Shown here: positions 32,262 to 43,690 of the stretch, in pieces | Layout of the letters: each line of letters starts with the position of its first letter | Position numbering within the stretch: position 1 is the stretch's first letter | Origin: Chrysemys picta bellii | Taxonomy: Eukaryota > Chordata > Testudines > Emydidae | Length of the DNA: 64,000 nucleotides | Direction: 5' to 3' | Assembly (NCBI RefSeq): GCF_011386835.1 | Contig: NC_088795.1 | Span: 102,794,434-102,858,433 of the forward strand | Position numbers and translations under genes: made by a program | The notes under the pieces: generated by a model | What the model saw: only the letters and a program-made list of their open reading frames with translations | Told to the model about the DNA's origin: nothing | The model's database searches: none

Positions 32262-32880
32262 AGAATTCACCAAGTCCACTGCACAGCGGCAGATACAATA
32301 TTTCCTGGGATTAGCAGAGTATTACAGATAATTTATTCTGGATTTCATCACCACTGACAGAGCTGGTGAAGGATGCAACTCCCAAGAAGCTCTTATGGTC
32401 TCACAACTATGCCATGCCATTCAGAAAATTGAAAGATCAGCTGACTCAGGACCCTGTCTTGTTTCACCCTGATTTTTCAAAACCCTTTGTTTTGGATGCC
32501 TCTGATGTTGGCCTCATGACTGTGCTGTCTCAGGAGAAGGAGAAGACCACCCAATTATTTACCTTTGCTCATATTTGTGTCCCTGAGAAACTTCTTACTC
32601 AATAATCAAAAAGGAGGCTTTGGCAGTGAAATGAGCCATCAATGTGCTATTACCACTATTACTTATGGGGACAGCCATTCTGTCTGGCAACAGATCATGC
32701 ACCCTTTCTATGGCTGCATGCCATGAGAAACCATAACCCTTGGATCATGCAGTAGTACGTCTCACTGCAGCCATACAGGTTTGAGATACCAAGCAGAAAG
32801 AGACCACAAGAATGCTGACTACTTCTTGCTAGATGGGGGAAGCTTGTCCACACAGACAGCTCTTTGACCTTCAGCTTGAG
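32262..32880 (+). pseudogene. Ty3/Gypsy RT C-terminus and RNase H relic
   Basis: Reading across frames: YFLGLAEYYR (RT connection), then in frame 32366-32605 LFHPDFSKPFVLDASDVGL, the start of Gypsy RNase H with its first aspartates. Next come sequences matching the SIIEKEALAVK-like helix and a polypurine-side end. Frameshifts and stops make it inactive. The 5' part was lost, and a SINE lies just upstream. Confidence 0.8.
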
Positions 32881-32891
32881 GGGGAGGGTGG

Positions 32892-33628
32892 TGTGATGGG
32901 ATTTACAGACCCCACATGGAGGCTAAGGGAGTTATTGAGCTGTATTAGGCCAAGAAGGACCTGCCACTCAGGAGCTACACAGCATACTCCAAATGGAGGG
33001 CCTGCTCAAAAAGGAGGTTTTCACAGGCAATCAAGAGGAGAGTAAAAGAGAGACTGGCTGCAGGAAGACAGACAGACTGCAGATTCTGGGACAGAGGGAT
33101 CTACAGGGGAAGGGTCCAGACTGTGGGTACGACCCAAATGCCAAGGGTCTGACCCTCTTTTTTTCCCCACCTTCTCCCTGACAAGGGGGAGGAATTGGAC
33201 ACTGGTAATCGAGCTGTAGAAGCCCCAACAGACTGAACTACTGTAACTATGAGAGCAAACCTCTCCTGAGCCAGAAGCTAGGTGCTGGGGACAATTCTCC
33301 AAACTGAAGAGAGAACAGAGGGAGATAGGAAGTGGCCCAGGTGTGACTCAGGATGGCTTGTCTATTGTACAAGCTAGAGGGGACTGAGATGCTCCTCACT
33401 CCTTCCCCCTTGGGCCTGGGATGGGACCCAGTGCAGTGGTAGGGCCCAGCTTCCCTTACACTTCACCATCATCTGCCTAGCTGCGGAAATGTAGGAAATA
33501 CCAGCGGATAGTGGACTGTAATTCGGCTACCAGGCACTCCAGTTTCACAGCAAGGCTATCCCAAGGCTTCTGAGAAACTGCTGAGTAAAGGACGGTGCAC
33601 TAGCCTGCCCCCAAGAGAATCCTGCTAC
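32892..33628 (+). mobile_element. Gypsy 3' LTR, 737 bp
   Basis: Starts TGTGATGGGATTTACAG immediately after a polypurine tract (GAGGGGGAGGGTGG, 32878-32891) and ends GAATCCTGCTACA. Both ends agree with the minus-strand LTR at 25240-26313. No second LTR on this side, and RNase H sits directly upstream, so it is the 3' LTR. Confidence 0.8.
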
Positions 33629-34800
33629 AATCACGCAGAACTAGTAGTCAATTTGTATTGGGAGGGATCCAATAATCTGAACTGCTCCCCCTTGTCGACT
33701 TTGTACACTTTAGCTGACTAGCAGGGCCACAAGAGAGTATCCTATAACTTTGTGTTGCCTATTAAGGATGAACCTCAGCTTTACAGAAATTCAATAAGGA
33801 GGTTTTTTTCTCTTTTGCACAATTAAAAAGCAAAAACAAGAAAACTATATGGCATTTTTCAGAAAGTTTAACAGTGATGGATAATTTTGTAAACATTCTA
33901 CCACTGTATACACTTAAATGCATTTAATTTGTATTTAATAGGAAAGTTACTGTTTGTTAAATATAAATCTGATTAATCCACATATATATATAGTTGCTTA
34001 GCAAGTATAATAATGTGTCTTATTAATGCATAGCTTTTAAACCTCAATAAAGAGAGTGAGGCACTTCATTTAAAGGGTGACTAAAGGTTTTTACTACAAT
34101 GATTGCACATCCTAATGATTTTGTAATTAAATATTGTAATTACATTCTAAGTTAACATTCTATGTATGTGATTACAAGTAAGCATACTTAATGCGCTTTC
34201 TGATTTAATACACAATTACATTATAAAGCACATAGATAAATACCCCCCACCGTTTCCTACCCCTCCTCCCCGCAAAAAAACAACTTTTAAATAGGTTCAA
34301 GTTAAGTAGGTTAAGAATCTTTATATTGTTCAAGGGTATTACCTATAAACACAATCAGTAACAATCAAGGAAATCCAATTTAAAGTAACATTAACACCCA
34401 CAACTATCAATGCCATGTTTTATCAAATACCATCATACCTGAACACAGAGTCCTCAGCTCAACATCCAATTTCCTTTCATTTTCAATGTGCAGCTATCCA
34501 AAAGGCACACATACAGTTCCTCAAAATTATATTCAAGCACACATCCTTAAAATAGTCTCAGTAAGATGTTACAGAGAGATGGCTTTAATTTAAAGGGCTA
34601 TTGTATATGAGATGGTATTTTAGATTCAGAGTCAAATTTTTGTCACTGAGAGTGATTTTGATGAAATAGCTGTATACATTGCAGGTGTAACTGAGAGCAG
34701 GATTTGGGCCTGGATATGCTGAAAAAAGTGAGCATCTCACCGTGTTACACACACATAAGGTGTTCCACCAACTGAATGTCACAAAATCAATATTGATTAA
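33629..34800. other. AT-rich DNA
   Basis: Strongly AT-rich with repeated TTAATACA/TGTAATTA motifs (34100-34220) and a C/A-rich GTTTCCTACCCCTCC patch. No recognised element. Confidence 0.4.
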
Positions 34801-35000
34801 TGCTGGTCAAAATTTTTCAGACTAAACTGTTTTGAATGGAAATTTGAGATTTCAACAAAACATAACTTCTCACTAAAAAAAAGACTGCTTTTGAGAAAAA
34901 ATATATATATTTGGGTGTGGAGGGTAAAAAGACAATGCCCCAAAATGGAAATATTTCAGCTGAAATTTTTCAGTATATTAATTTCCACTGAAAATGAAAA
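34801..35000. repeat. Old AT-rich self-complementary repeat
   Basis: Contains TGGTCAAAATTTTTCAG, TTGAATGGAAATTTGAG, GAAATATTTCAGCTGAAATTTTTCAG and GAAAATGAAAATTTTCC, mirror-like GAAA/TTTC motifs as in decayed AT-rich MITEs. Similar sequence lies at 21690-21860 and 47945-48240. Confidence 0.4.
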
Positions 35001-35109
35001 TTTTCCATAGAAGTTGGGGCATGGGGGAATCAACCACCTCTGCTATCAATTTAATAGTGAATTTGCGTACAGGTTATATCCTTTCAGAAATTCAGGTTAT
35101 GATTTTATT

Positions 35110-35699
35110 AGTTCATTCTCATGGACTATAAGGTGGATAGAAAGCTGGCTAGATCAGACTCAACGGATAGTGATCAATGGCTCCATGTCTAGTTGGCAGC
35201 CGGTATCAAGCAGAGTGCCCCAAGGGTCAGTCCTGGGGCCGGTTTTATTCAATATCTTTATTAATGATCTGGAGGATGGCGTGGACTGCACTCTCAGCAA
35301 GTTTGCAGATGACCTGATAGATATGTTGGAGGGTATGGATAGGATACAGAGAGATCTAAACAAAATAGAGGATTGCACCAAAAGAAATCTGATGAGGTTC
35401 AACAAGGACAAGTGCAGAATCCTGCACTTAGGCCGGAAGAATCCCATGCACTGCTACAGACTAGGGACCAAGTGGCTAGGCAGCAGTTCTGCAGAAAAGG
35501 ACCTGGGGTTACAGTGGATAAGAAGCTGGATATGAGTCGACAGTGTGCCCTTGTTGCCAAGAAGGCTAACGACATTTTGGGCTGTATAAGTAGGGGCATT
35601 GCCAGCAGATTGAGGGGGTGTGATCATTCCCCTCTATTCGACATTGATGAGGCCTGATCTGGAGTACTGTGTCCAGTTTTGGGTCCCACACTACAAGAA
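35110..35699 (+). pseudogene. CR1 LINE ORF2 reverse transcriptase, 5' part
   Basis: The frame 35014-35535 includes [39 protein letters not shown] and [12 protein letters not shown] (F-A-D-D active site, about 35300-35312). A frameshift near 35500 moves the reading to frame 35373-35657 ([20 protein letters not shown]). The 5' end is truncated, as usual for CR1. An insertion at 35700 splits the frame. Confidence 0.88.
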
Positions 35700-35823
35700 A
35701 GAAGAACAGGAGTACTTGTGGCACCTTAGAGACTAACAAATTTATTAGAGCATAAGCTTTCGTGGACTACAGCCCACTTCTTCGGATGCATATACTTATA
35801 TACATATAACTTATATGCATATA
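35700..35823 (-). mobile_element. Short retro-insertion with hammerhead-like core (124 bp)
   Basis: Inserted in CR1 with a perfect 12-bp target duplication ACACTACAAGAA (35688-35699, 35824-35835). On the minus strand: CCGAAGA (35779-35785), hairpin GTGG...CCAC, GAAA (35758-35761), then AGC-TTAT-GCT-C, which can form a 3-bp third stem ending in an NUH-type trinucleotide. TTTGTTAGTCTCTAAGGTGCC follows. The outer left part is TATATACATATAAC repeat. The family is shared with 22495-22591 and 62753-62867. Confidence 0.8.
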
Positions 35824-35835
35824 ACACTACAAGAA

Positions 35836-36312
35836 GGATGTGGAAAAATTGGAAAGAGTCCAGCGGAGGGCAACAAAAATGATTGGGGGCTGGAGCACAT
35901 GGCTAATGAGGAGAGGCTGAGGGAAATGGGATTGTTTAGTCTGCAGAAGAGAAGAATGAGGGGGGATTTGATAGCTGCTTTCAACTACCTGAAAGGGGGT
36001 TCGAAAGAGGATGGATCTAGACTGTTCTCAGTGGTACTAGATGACAGATCAAGGAGTAATTGTCTCAAGTTGCAGTGGGGGAGATTTAGGTTGGATATTA
36101 GGAAAAAACTTTTTCACTTGGAGGGTGGTGAAGCACTGGAATGGGTTACCTAGAGAGGTGGTGGAATCTCCTTCCTTAGAGATTTTTAAGGTCAGGCTTG
36201 ACAAAGCCCTGGCTGGTATAATTTAGTTGGTGATTGGTCCTGCTTTGAGCAGGGGGTTGGACTAGATGACCTCCTGAGGTCCCTTCCAATCCTGATATTC
36301 TATGATTCTATC
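35836..36312 (+). pseudogene. CR1 LINE ORF2 C-terminus and 3' end
   Basis: Continues the RT after the insertion: [20 protein letters not shown] and then [20 protein letters not shown], the conserved C-terminal block of CR1 ORF2. Ends GGACTAGATGACCTCCTGAGG...GATATTCTATGATTCTAT, the CR1 3' terminus with its short ATTCTATG tail. Confidence 0.9.
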
Positions 36313-38207
36313 ATTCCAGTCAACCACAGTTGGTTATAATTGATACTAAAATGGAAGACCTAAAATTTCCTAGCAAAGAGAAGGGGCTGCAGAGTTTTGT
36401 AATTGGTGATTTAGGGAATGACAATATTTGGCTTCCAAAATTATCCATTTGGAATGATACTTTCTTTCCTTCAAATTAATTACAAACAGATGTTGACAGA
36501 GAAGGAAATGTATGTTACCGTGGCCTATGAACTAGCTGAATTACAGTTAATGCTAATATCTTCATACTCTGTTATTCACTTCACTGACTTTTGCGACTAT
36601 ATATTGAAGAAAAGGACTTTGGATTTATCTTATGTTAATAGATGGTTGCAATGCCCTGTTGTAAACTTTTTATTTAATTCTTTTCAAAGAGCTTAATACA
36701 GCAATAAAAAAAAAACAGTATAAAACAGAGAGATGACAGAGGAAAAGAAACCAGAAATAAATGGGAGGTCTGCTTATAGTGTGGATCTCATAGGTGACTG
36801 CTTTGCAGAAACTGCTTTGAAAGAAAGGAAAAATATGTTATGTTAAGTCTGCAGAGGCATATGAGTCACCAGTAGCTAGATTTAACCGCCAGGCAGGTTT
36901 TAATTAGATAGTAGTAGATTAGGCACTATTGCAGGTCCCAATATACCAAATCCTTTAAATGTTGCTAGGAAGTTTGTTGATTTTTCCTGTTTGATGCAGT
37001 AAACATCCATTACATGCTGAAGAGAGTACACAAATATGCCACTGATCTGCTGGTCCTTGATAAGGTGCCAGCGTCTCAGTACCAGCATTTGCATAAACAG
37101 CTGGAGTTTTTCTGGACCTATTTCTGTCATAAAGCTGGATGCCTTCCTGATTGTTTGTACTTCATCATATCTCAAATGAGCCTGTTTGTTTATGAGATAT
37201 CTGACAACTTCATACATAGAGAAATGGATAAACTCTCTAGTCATATTTCATTTAAGCAGATTTAGAAATAAATTAAGTGAAAAGGCTGGACTGGAACATC
37301 CAGGGTAGAATGCTCTTTCTGCATTTCACCAATTATTAGACAGTCACAGAGAAGTACTGCAGATTGCAGTAATCTGCAGCTTTCCTTATAACTGAGATGT
37401 TGTGTATAATGTTTGCATCATGCAATGGCTTGTCTTTATTTAAATTGCTTAATTGATTGTAATACTAAACAATGGGTTTTCTTGTGCATGGTTTTTTCCT
37501 TTCCTCTTAGTGTTTAGTTTCCAAATCAGTGTTATAAGTATGCACATGTGAATGTTTGTGAGCAGGAGATGCATACTAGAGGCCACAACCTGTACATGTG
37601 ATAGATCTTAACTGGTACTTAAGAAAGGGAAGTACTATGATGAAATTCTATTTTTTTCATTCCTTCACCTGCTATAAGAGGTCACATCCACTGAGGTGGG
37701 AACATGGACAGGAGTTCTAAAACAGTGATCTACCTACCACTGGAGACACCTGCAGTATTTTTTTGTTGTCTGTGAACCACTTGTTTGTCACATGATGGTA
37801 GTTCTTCATTTTGCTTCTGGTCACTAAGTCACATTAAAATACAGTTAAAAAGACAATAAATATTTTCCTAATATTACTTTTCCATCTAAGCAATTGCTTT
37901 TAGTTTAGTGTGCACGTGTGGAGAGGGAAAAAAATTCTTGGGGCACCCTCACTGCTTATGAAAAACTTTGATCCACCCAACTATTCTTCTGACAAACTAT
38001 CCAAAGTAAAGAAACTTAATAATATTTTCCATCATTAATTCAGACTATTGCGAAAGAATGTAAATACAAGAAATGCAAGTAAACTGTGTTTTGCCAGGTC
38101 CAGTCAGGCATCATGCACTTACCAACAGAATATCTTTGTTCTTGAGAGAGATCTAACATATGCTGAGTGAGAAAATATAGGGCATACATCAGAAGTTAGA
38201 GAACTGC
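36313..38207. other. Non-coding DNA
   Basis: Overlapping frames at 36900-37265 on both strands carry no recognised domain. Near 37721 CAGTGATCTACC...CCACTGGAG hints at a hAT terminus, but no partner end is found. Otherwise nothing recognised. Confidence 0.4.
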
Positions 38208-39253
38208 TGTGACCCCAGGCTCCCGTGTATTTGCACCCTACAGTCTACAGCAATAATATTTGTACACAGTATGCTTTGTGAGGTATTCTATAAATGTGAA
38301 TAACACGCCAGCTATTAATATTATTCTAAAATGCATGTATTGACCTTGTATGTGAAGTTATGAATTCCCTCTTTATGATGTTTCTAGAATAGGTTTAAGA
38401 CAAGACAGCCTAGCCTAGGTAAAGTTGACAAAGGAATGTGGGTTTATCTCAATTTACATATTATCCATAAACAAAGCTATCCAGCTGAACAACTGGGTGT
38501 TATCTTGAGCCTGAACTTGAGAGACAAAGAATTAACATGATTCCTCCACGCTACAGTCTCTGGACCCTAGATTAGGTCCCCAGAAGGCCCTCTTGACTTG
38601 TAAAACCAAGACATCCTTTTGAGAATAGATGGAACAGAGAGACTCCATCTTTACCCTTCACCTTACGGAGACAAAGAAACCAAACAATTTGATCTCTGTG
38701 ATGAAAATGCTTGAAAGGAAACTATGGGTGAGAGAAACCACCTTGAACAAAGAGTGTATTTTGCTAGATTAAATTTTAGACTTTTAAATGTGTGTTTTCA
38801 CTCTTATTTGCTGATAACATCTCTACCTTTCTCTCTTTTACTTGATATCACTGAATCCATGTTGTTTTGTTAATACACTTGTTTTACATTTAGTATAAAC
38901 CAATTCAGTGCTGTGTTTGAAAGGAAGGGTGTATTTTCCTCAGTTAAATTAATAAATTGTAATGCACTCACTCTTTAACAGAGCAGCAAATTTATTATCT
39001 TCTGTGAATGTACAGTGGTACAGGTTGGTCATTGCAGAGAAACATCTTTGAGGAACTCAGGAGCTGGGATTCACTGATTCTTACCTGCTAGGCAAGATTT
39101 ATCCTGAGAAACCCTTGAGGAGTTTTCTGGTGAGGGAGACAGGCTGGTGTAGCAGGGAGATGACACAGTCTAATCTCTAGTAAAACTCATGCTTGCTGAG
39201 GCAGAGAGGTAACAGTGGCTCACAGCTTTGGGTATCCCTAGCAACATGTTACA
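38208..39253 (+). mobile_element. Candidate LTR, about 1.05 kb
   Basis: Starts TGTGACCCCAGGCTCCC and ends GCAACATGTTACA, giving TG...CA termini, with an internal AATAAATTGTAATGC signal near 38950. I recall this as a frequent turtle retroelement sequence. The flanking five bases (ACTGC, ACCGT) match only in part, so the ends or its solo status are uncertain. Confidence 0.5.
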
Positions 39254-40624
39254 ACCGTACTTGGAGTTCTTAGAGTTCTCATTAGCAGAAGAGTAAATAA
39301 AAGCATCAGAAGAAATTAGAATAAAACAGATATGAAAATATATCTCAGATAAGAGATGCTAGTCTGCGAAGTAGATCGGCTCTCTGTGAGCTGAGGGGTG
39401 AACACATTATTACTAAAGAAGAGAAAAAATTGTGAGGCAAAATTGTACTAAGAGAACAAATTTGAAAACTGTTTTGACAGCATGGAAGATAGTGTGCTGA
39501 GTATATGTAGTATGAAAGAGGAAGAGGTGGTATTCCCTAGAAAGAGTGAATTTTTGAAAAATAGAGCTAAGTTAGTTTGGCTTCTACACAATTTTAATGA
39601 AATCTTTGAAAGGACATACAAGAATGATCCCATAACTTGTCTTTGGTGTGCTCTCTAGATTGTGGCCCAGCAGAGAAGTCTGAAACATAGAAATGGAGAA
39701 AGATACTTTCTATCAGTGTTAGCCAGTGATTTTAGATGAGAATCAGAATCAGTCCAAGTTTTGGAGGCTTGTATTAAAATCTCTGAGCCTGGAATTAATA
39801 TAAAATTCAATCCTTATCCTCTGAAGTTTTTAATTGTCAGTGATTATATAACACCTGTAATGTATGACTGCGCAATGGACAGTTTGTCTGAAATGTGTGC
39901 TCCCCCCATGCTATGTTTCCTCCACTAAGAGGACCAAAATTAGACCAACTTCCTGTTCTCTGTCAAGATAGATCTTTAGGAGGACAAAATGAAATATTAA
40001 CAGAGAGAGAAATAATTAAGTCCTTTTAAAGACTCTTTTTATTGTAAACTGTTGATAATCATTTTCTTTCGAGTATAAAATTAATTTGCATGGGAAAAGT
40101 GAATTTTAAAGAGCAACTTCCAAAATATTTGACAGTAAATCTTATTATTAGATTAGTGAGACCATAGAGACTTGTGTTTGGTTAATGTGTGACATGTTCT
40201 CCCCCAAACTTCTGCAATGGAGGCTCTGCACAGGGTAAGAAAATCCCTTGATCAGCAATAGCATGGAATATCTGTGATCATTTTAACAGTCAATGTCAGA
40301 AACCACAAAGCAATCATCTGTTTGCAAATATGCAGAAATATCATAAGTGTTAGAAAGAGGAAGCTACGGGATGTTATATAAACCTCAATTCAAAATGCTT
40401 GTGTGGACCCCCGTCGTCTTAATGCAATCTTCTTCTGTAATACACAATCTAGTCTGAAGCATGTAAATATGTATCCGTTCTGTTCTTTTATATTCTATTC
40501 TAGTTTCTCATGATCCACCCATCACTGTGGTATCTGAGTGCCTGGTTGCACCAGGTGCTTGTGACAATAAAAATTGGAGGGAATAAGAAAGAAACTTCAA
40601 ACTCATTGGCTACTGGATCAAAGA
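39254..40624. other. AT-rich DNA
   Basis: No recognised element. TTATATAAACCTCAATTC near 40376 is TATA-like but isolated. Confidence 0.4.
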
Positions 40625-40850
40625 ATCCAAAGATGGAAAAACTATTAGATCATCTTATCTTTCTGCCAAGGTACAATTGTTCCCTACAGTACATTTTTAG
40701 TTCTTTGAGCAGACAGTGTAACGGTCCCAAGTAATGGAGCTTCTATCACTTCACTAAGGAACATATCCCATAACCTCATACATCTCATATAAGATTTTTT
40801 TTTTGCTTGATAGATTATATTTCCTGTGTCATGATTTAATCTTATATCAC
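40625..40850 (-). mobile_element. Ancient CR1-like fragment
   Basis: TTAGATCATCTTATCTTTCTGCCAAGG...TACAGTACATTTTTAG...GGAGCTTCTATCACTTC...AGGAACATATCCCATAACC is a strongly diverged antisense CR1 3' region, judged by order of conserved words only. Confidence 0.5.
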
Positions 40851-42180
40851 CTAATTATGCAAATAGTACCAAATTAAAAAATGCTTCTGAGTGCTTGGTG
40901 TTTGCACCCTCAATTTTTTTTTAAACTATTGCTATGTCCTGCTTGTGTTACCACTTCTTAGTTAGTGATACATGTTTATCTCTGTTAATCTTTAGTCATA
41001 ATGAGTGCCTCTAGTCCTCTGATTGCTTATATAAAAATGTTAATTCACAGCCCATGTTGGATTTCAGTAGCAGTAAGGGCTATTTTTATTTGTTTGTTTT
41101 TAAGGTAGATGCTTATTTTGGCAACATTCTTACATTAGACTGAAAAGAGAACTTAAGTGCACATCAAAAAGAAATGAGGCTTTAAAGTCATTTTAGTCTC
41201 AAGACTATTTTCCATTTTACCAAGTATTTATGGAATTGTCTCCATTTACTGGTCCTACTAGAGCAGTGACTAGAATGTAGAGTCTAATTCTGAACACTTG
41301 ACTTGCAATGGGTATCTTAAGTTATATTCCATATTTTAAATGTTTTTTTTCAGGGGTTAAGAATGCTTTTTCTTATATGTCATTGATGGATCCTGGTAGG
41401 GCTATTACCTCTTGAAGTCAACATTTGGTTCTCCTTCTTTGATTCTTGAATACTGTAATGTGTATGCTGTTTGAGATTGAGCCTATTAGCGGTAGTAGTA
41501 GTATTTTGTTATTATTTCTAAGTGGGTTTCTCTGTATCATTTTTCTTGTATTTGTTTTGATTTTAGTTTTCAGTGCTTTTTCCTTCTTCATTGTGTACTG
41601 TTTTGTAGTTCCCTGAGGCAGAGAGTCACTCTACTAGCATTGTGTAATTTGTTTTGTTCAACAGATTTCTTGCCATGCATGTAGGTAAAGCTTCTTTCAA
41701 CTCGCTTTCAAAATGCTGTTCCCCTCTGGTGATTGGTTTTGCTTTCTTGTATTTACTTCATGACTTCTGGCTAAGGTAGACTTCTGGCTGGCTGAACTTC
41801 AGATGAAACCTATCCTACTGTATGTTGGTTCAATGTACTCAGTATTATATGAATCAATTGAGGGTTTTGATAAAGCCACTTAGGTTTCCCTACACATTAA
41901 AATGTTTCTAAAGGATGTGCACTTTCTGAACCTAATGCCAAGTTAACAATAATAATACCTAAGGGGCTAAATTTTAAATAGGCTCAAGTCAATGGAGCTG
42001 AACCAATCTACACCAGCAGAGTTTGACCCGATAAAAGATAATGAGAAGAGTGAAAACCCAGTTTTGTGAACTTTGGGTTCAAATTCTGGATTCGATGAAG
42101 GTTGATTGGGCCTCCAGGGTTGTGCTGACTGAAGAGCCACTGCTGCAAAAGTTTATCTTCAGACCTGCATAAACCTAATT
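40851..42180. other. AT-rich DNA
   Basis: No recognised gene or element apart from a short palindrome-family motif at 41985-42030. Confidence 0.4.
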
Positions 42181-42410
42181 TATTATTTCTATTTACAGTA
42201 GCACTTAGAAGAAGCTCCAGCTGAGATTGAGGCCACATTGTGTTGCTAGATGTTGTACACATACAGTGAGAGGCCGTAAGTGTTTGCAGCCTAAATAAAC
42301 AAGCACTAGGAGAGGAAAGAGAGCTATGGTGACTTGCCCAAAGTTACAGAGCCAGGAATGAAATCCCAGTATCCTAACTCCTAACTGCACCATAGTGAAT
42401 TTTACCATAT
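42181..42410 (+). repeat. Composite old repeat ending in reversed MIR
   Basis: TATTTACAGTAGCACTTAGAAG...CACATTGTGTTGCTAGATGTTGTACACA is followed by TGACTTGCCCAAAGTTACAGAGCCAGGAATGAAATCCCAG, a MIR core in antisense. The same two modules in the same order occur at 51056-51365. Confidence 0.6.
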
Positions 42411-42574
42411 TACCCATTTTACCATATTTCCTATCCTTAGATCTGCAGGATGGAAGCCCCAATTAGCTGAAAGCCTATTTCTGCAAAGGGTTGTAAAATC
42501 AAAGTTTTCCTCTACATCTGTCTCATCTAAACACCATTTACTCTTCTCCTTAGTATATAATTCTATTTCATGTC

Positions 42575-42812
42575 ATGACATTGTGGTTTGACGGTTTTAG
42601 CAATGTAGTGGGAATCAGTTTAGGGATCTATTTCTATTCCCAATCCTAACACTAATTTACCATGTGGCCACTTAATCTCTCCAGGCCTCATTTTTACCTC
42701 TTTAAGATAATTGTGACTCACAGTAACTGCATGGGTATTTGAATGTTTTTTTAAAGTTTGTAAACTGCTTTAAGAATCTCACTGAAAGACACAATATAAC
42801 TCCATAGATGTG
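42575..42812 (+). repeat. MIR-type SINE
   Basis: AATTTACCATGTGGCCACTTAATCTCTCCAGGCCTCATTTTTACC...GTAAACTGCTTTAAGAATCTC is a MIR core and 3' end. There is no insert between CACTTAA and TCTCT, unlike 7918-8340 and 18640-19012. Confidence 0.65.
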
Positions 42813-43444
42813 CCCATCATCTTAAATATCTCTGAAGATAGCTTTAAACACCAAGCAGTGTTTTTATTTTATGTTTGCCTTAACTATGTAGGATTAAATA
42901 TATAGACCTAAAGGTCTATAACAAAATTAGGACAGATAATGATAAATCTGTGCAGATGGATTCTCACTACTCCCCCCCCCCTTTTTAATCCTAATTGGAT
43001 TCTCAAAGAGCATCATTCAAAGAGCAGTTTGATCTCCTAATCTTCATTTGTTCTGTTTCATTTTGAGGGAAAGGGGGATTTCATATATCTGTTTAGATAA
43101 ACTACCTTTCTTTTCTGTCTACCCCAGAAAGTATATGAAACATACACCCAAAGCAACGGTAACTCCCCATGCACACATCAAAACAAAGTACTGTGCAGAG
43201 CCTTAAATGTTCTGAGTCTTGGTTTGCTTCTCCATAGTGTTCCTGGATATTTGGAAATGGTTCATTTTATAATAAGGATGAGCTGTAGAGGGTTCAGGCA
43301 ATCTCCTTGTTTATATAATCTTTTGAATCCCAGAATTATTTTTTTTAAGTAATGTTCTACCCCATTTTCTTGTGAGCTGTCCTTGAAAATTTAGACAGAC
43401 CACAGATTTAAACTGATTTCTAAGACTGAAAGGAATATTCAGTG
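42813..43444. other. AT-rich DNA
   Basis: A C-run at 42974-42983. Nothing else recognised. Confidence 0.4.
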
Positions 43445-43690
43445 AGGCTCTGTGTGACCAAGCATACTACTCTCCTTTAAGGAATAGGCTAGAGTCTACA
43501 GCTGGGAAAGGCTGGGGTGTACTCAAAGCAGCCCTGCCTAGCAACAGGGCTGGGCTATATAAACAGGAAGAGGAAGCTGAGCAAGAGATAGGCAGAGTAA
43601 AAAGTCATGCCTGCTGCAGTGGGTCCAGGAGACCAGCCTAACCAGAGGCTCTGTTTTGTGGACTTTAAGTTAAGATTGCTAAACAAGTGT
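43445..43690 (+). promoter_or_regulatory. Probable LTR promoter fragment
   Basis: GGCTAGAGTCTACAGCTGGGAAAGGCTGGGG...GGGCTGGGCTATATAAACAGGAAGAGGAAGCTGAGC has a TATATAAA box at about 43555 followed by purine-rich sequence. It resembles the U3/R part of a turtle LTR, but no matching second LTR or ends were found. Confidence 0.4.

Noticed and set aside
36900..37265. Overlapping plus and minus frames (83 and 114 codons)
   Set aside because: Mutually antisense frames, neither resembling a known protein.
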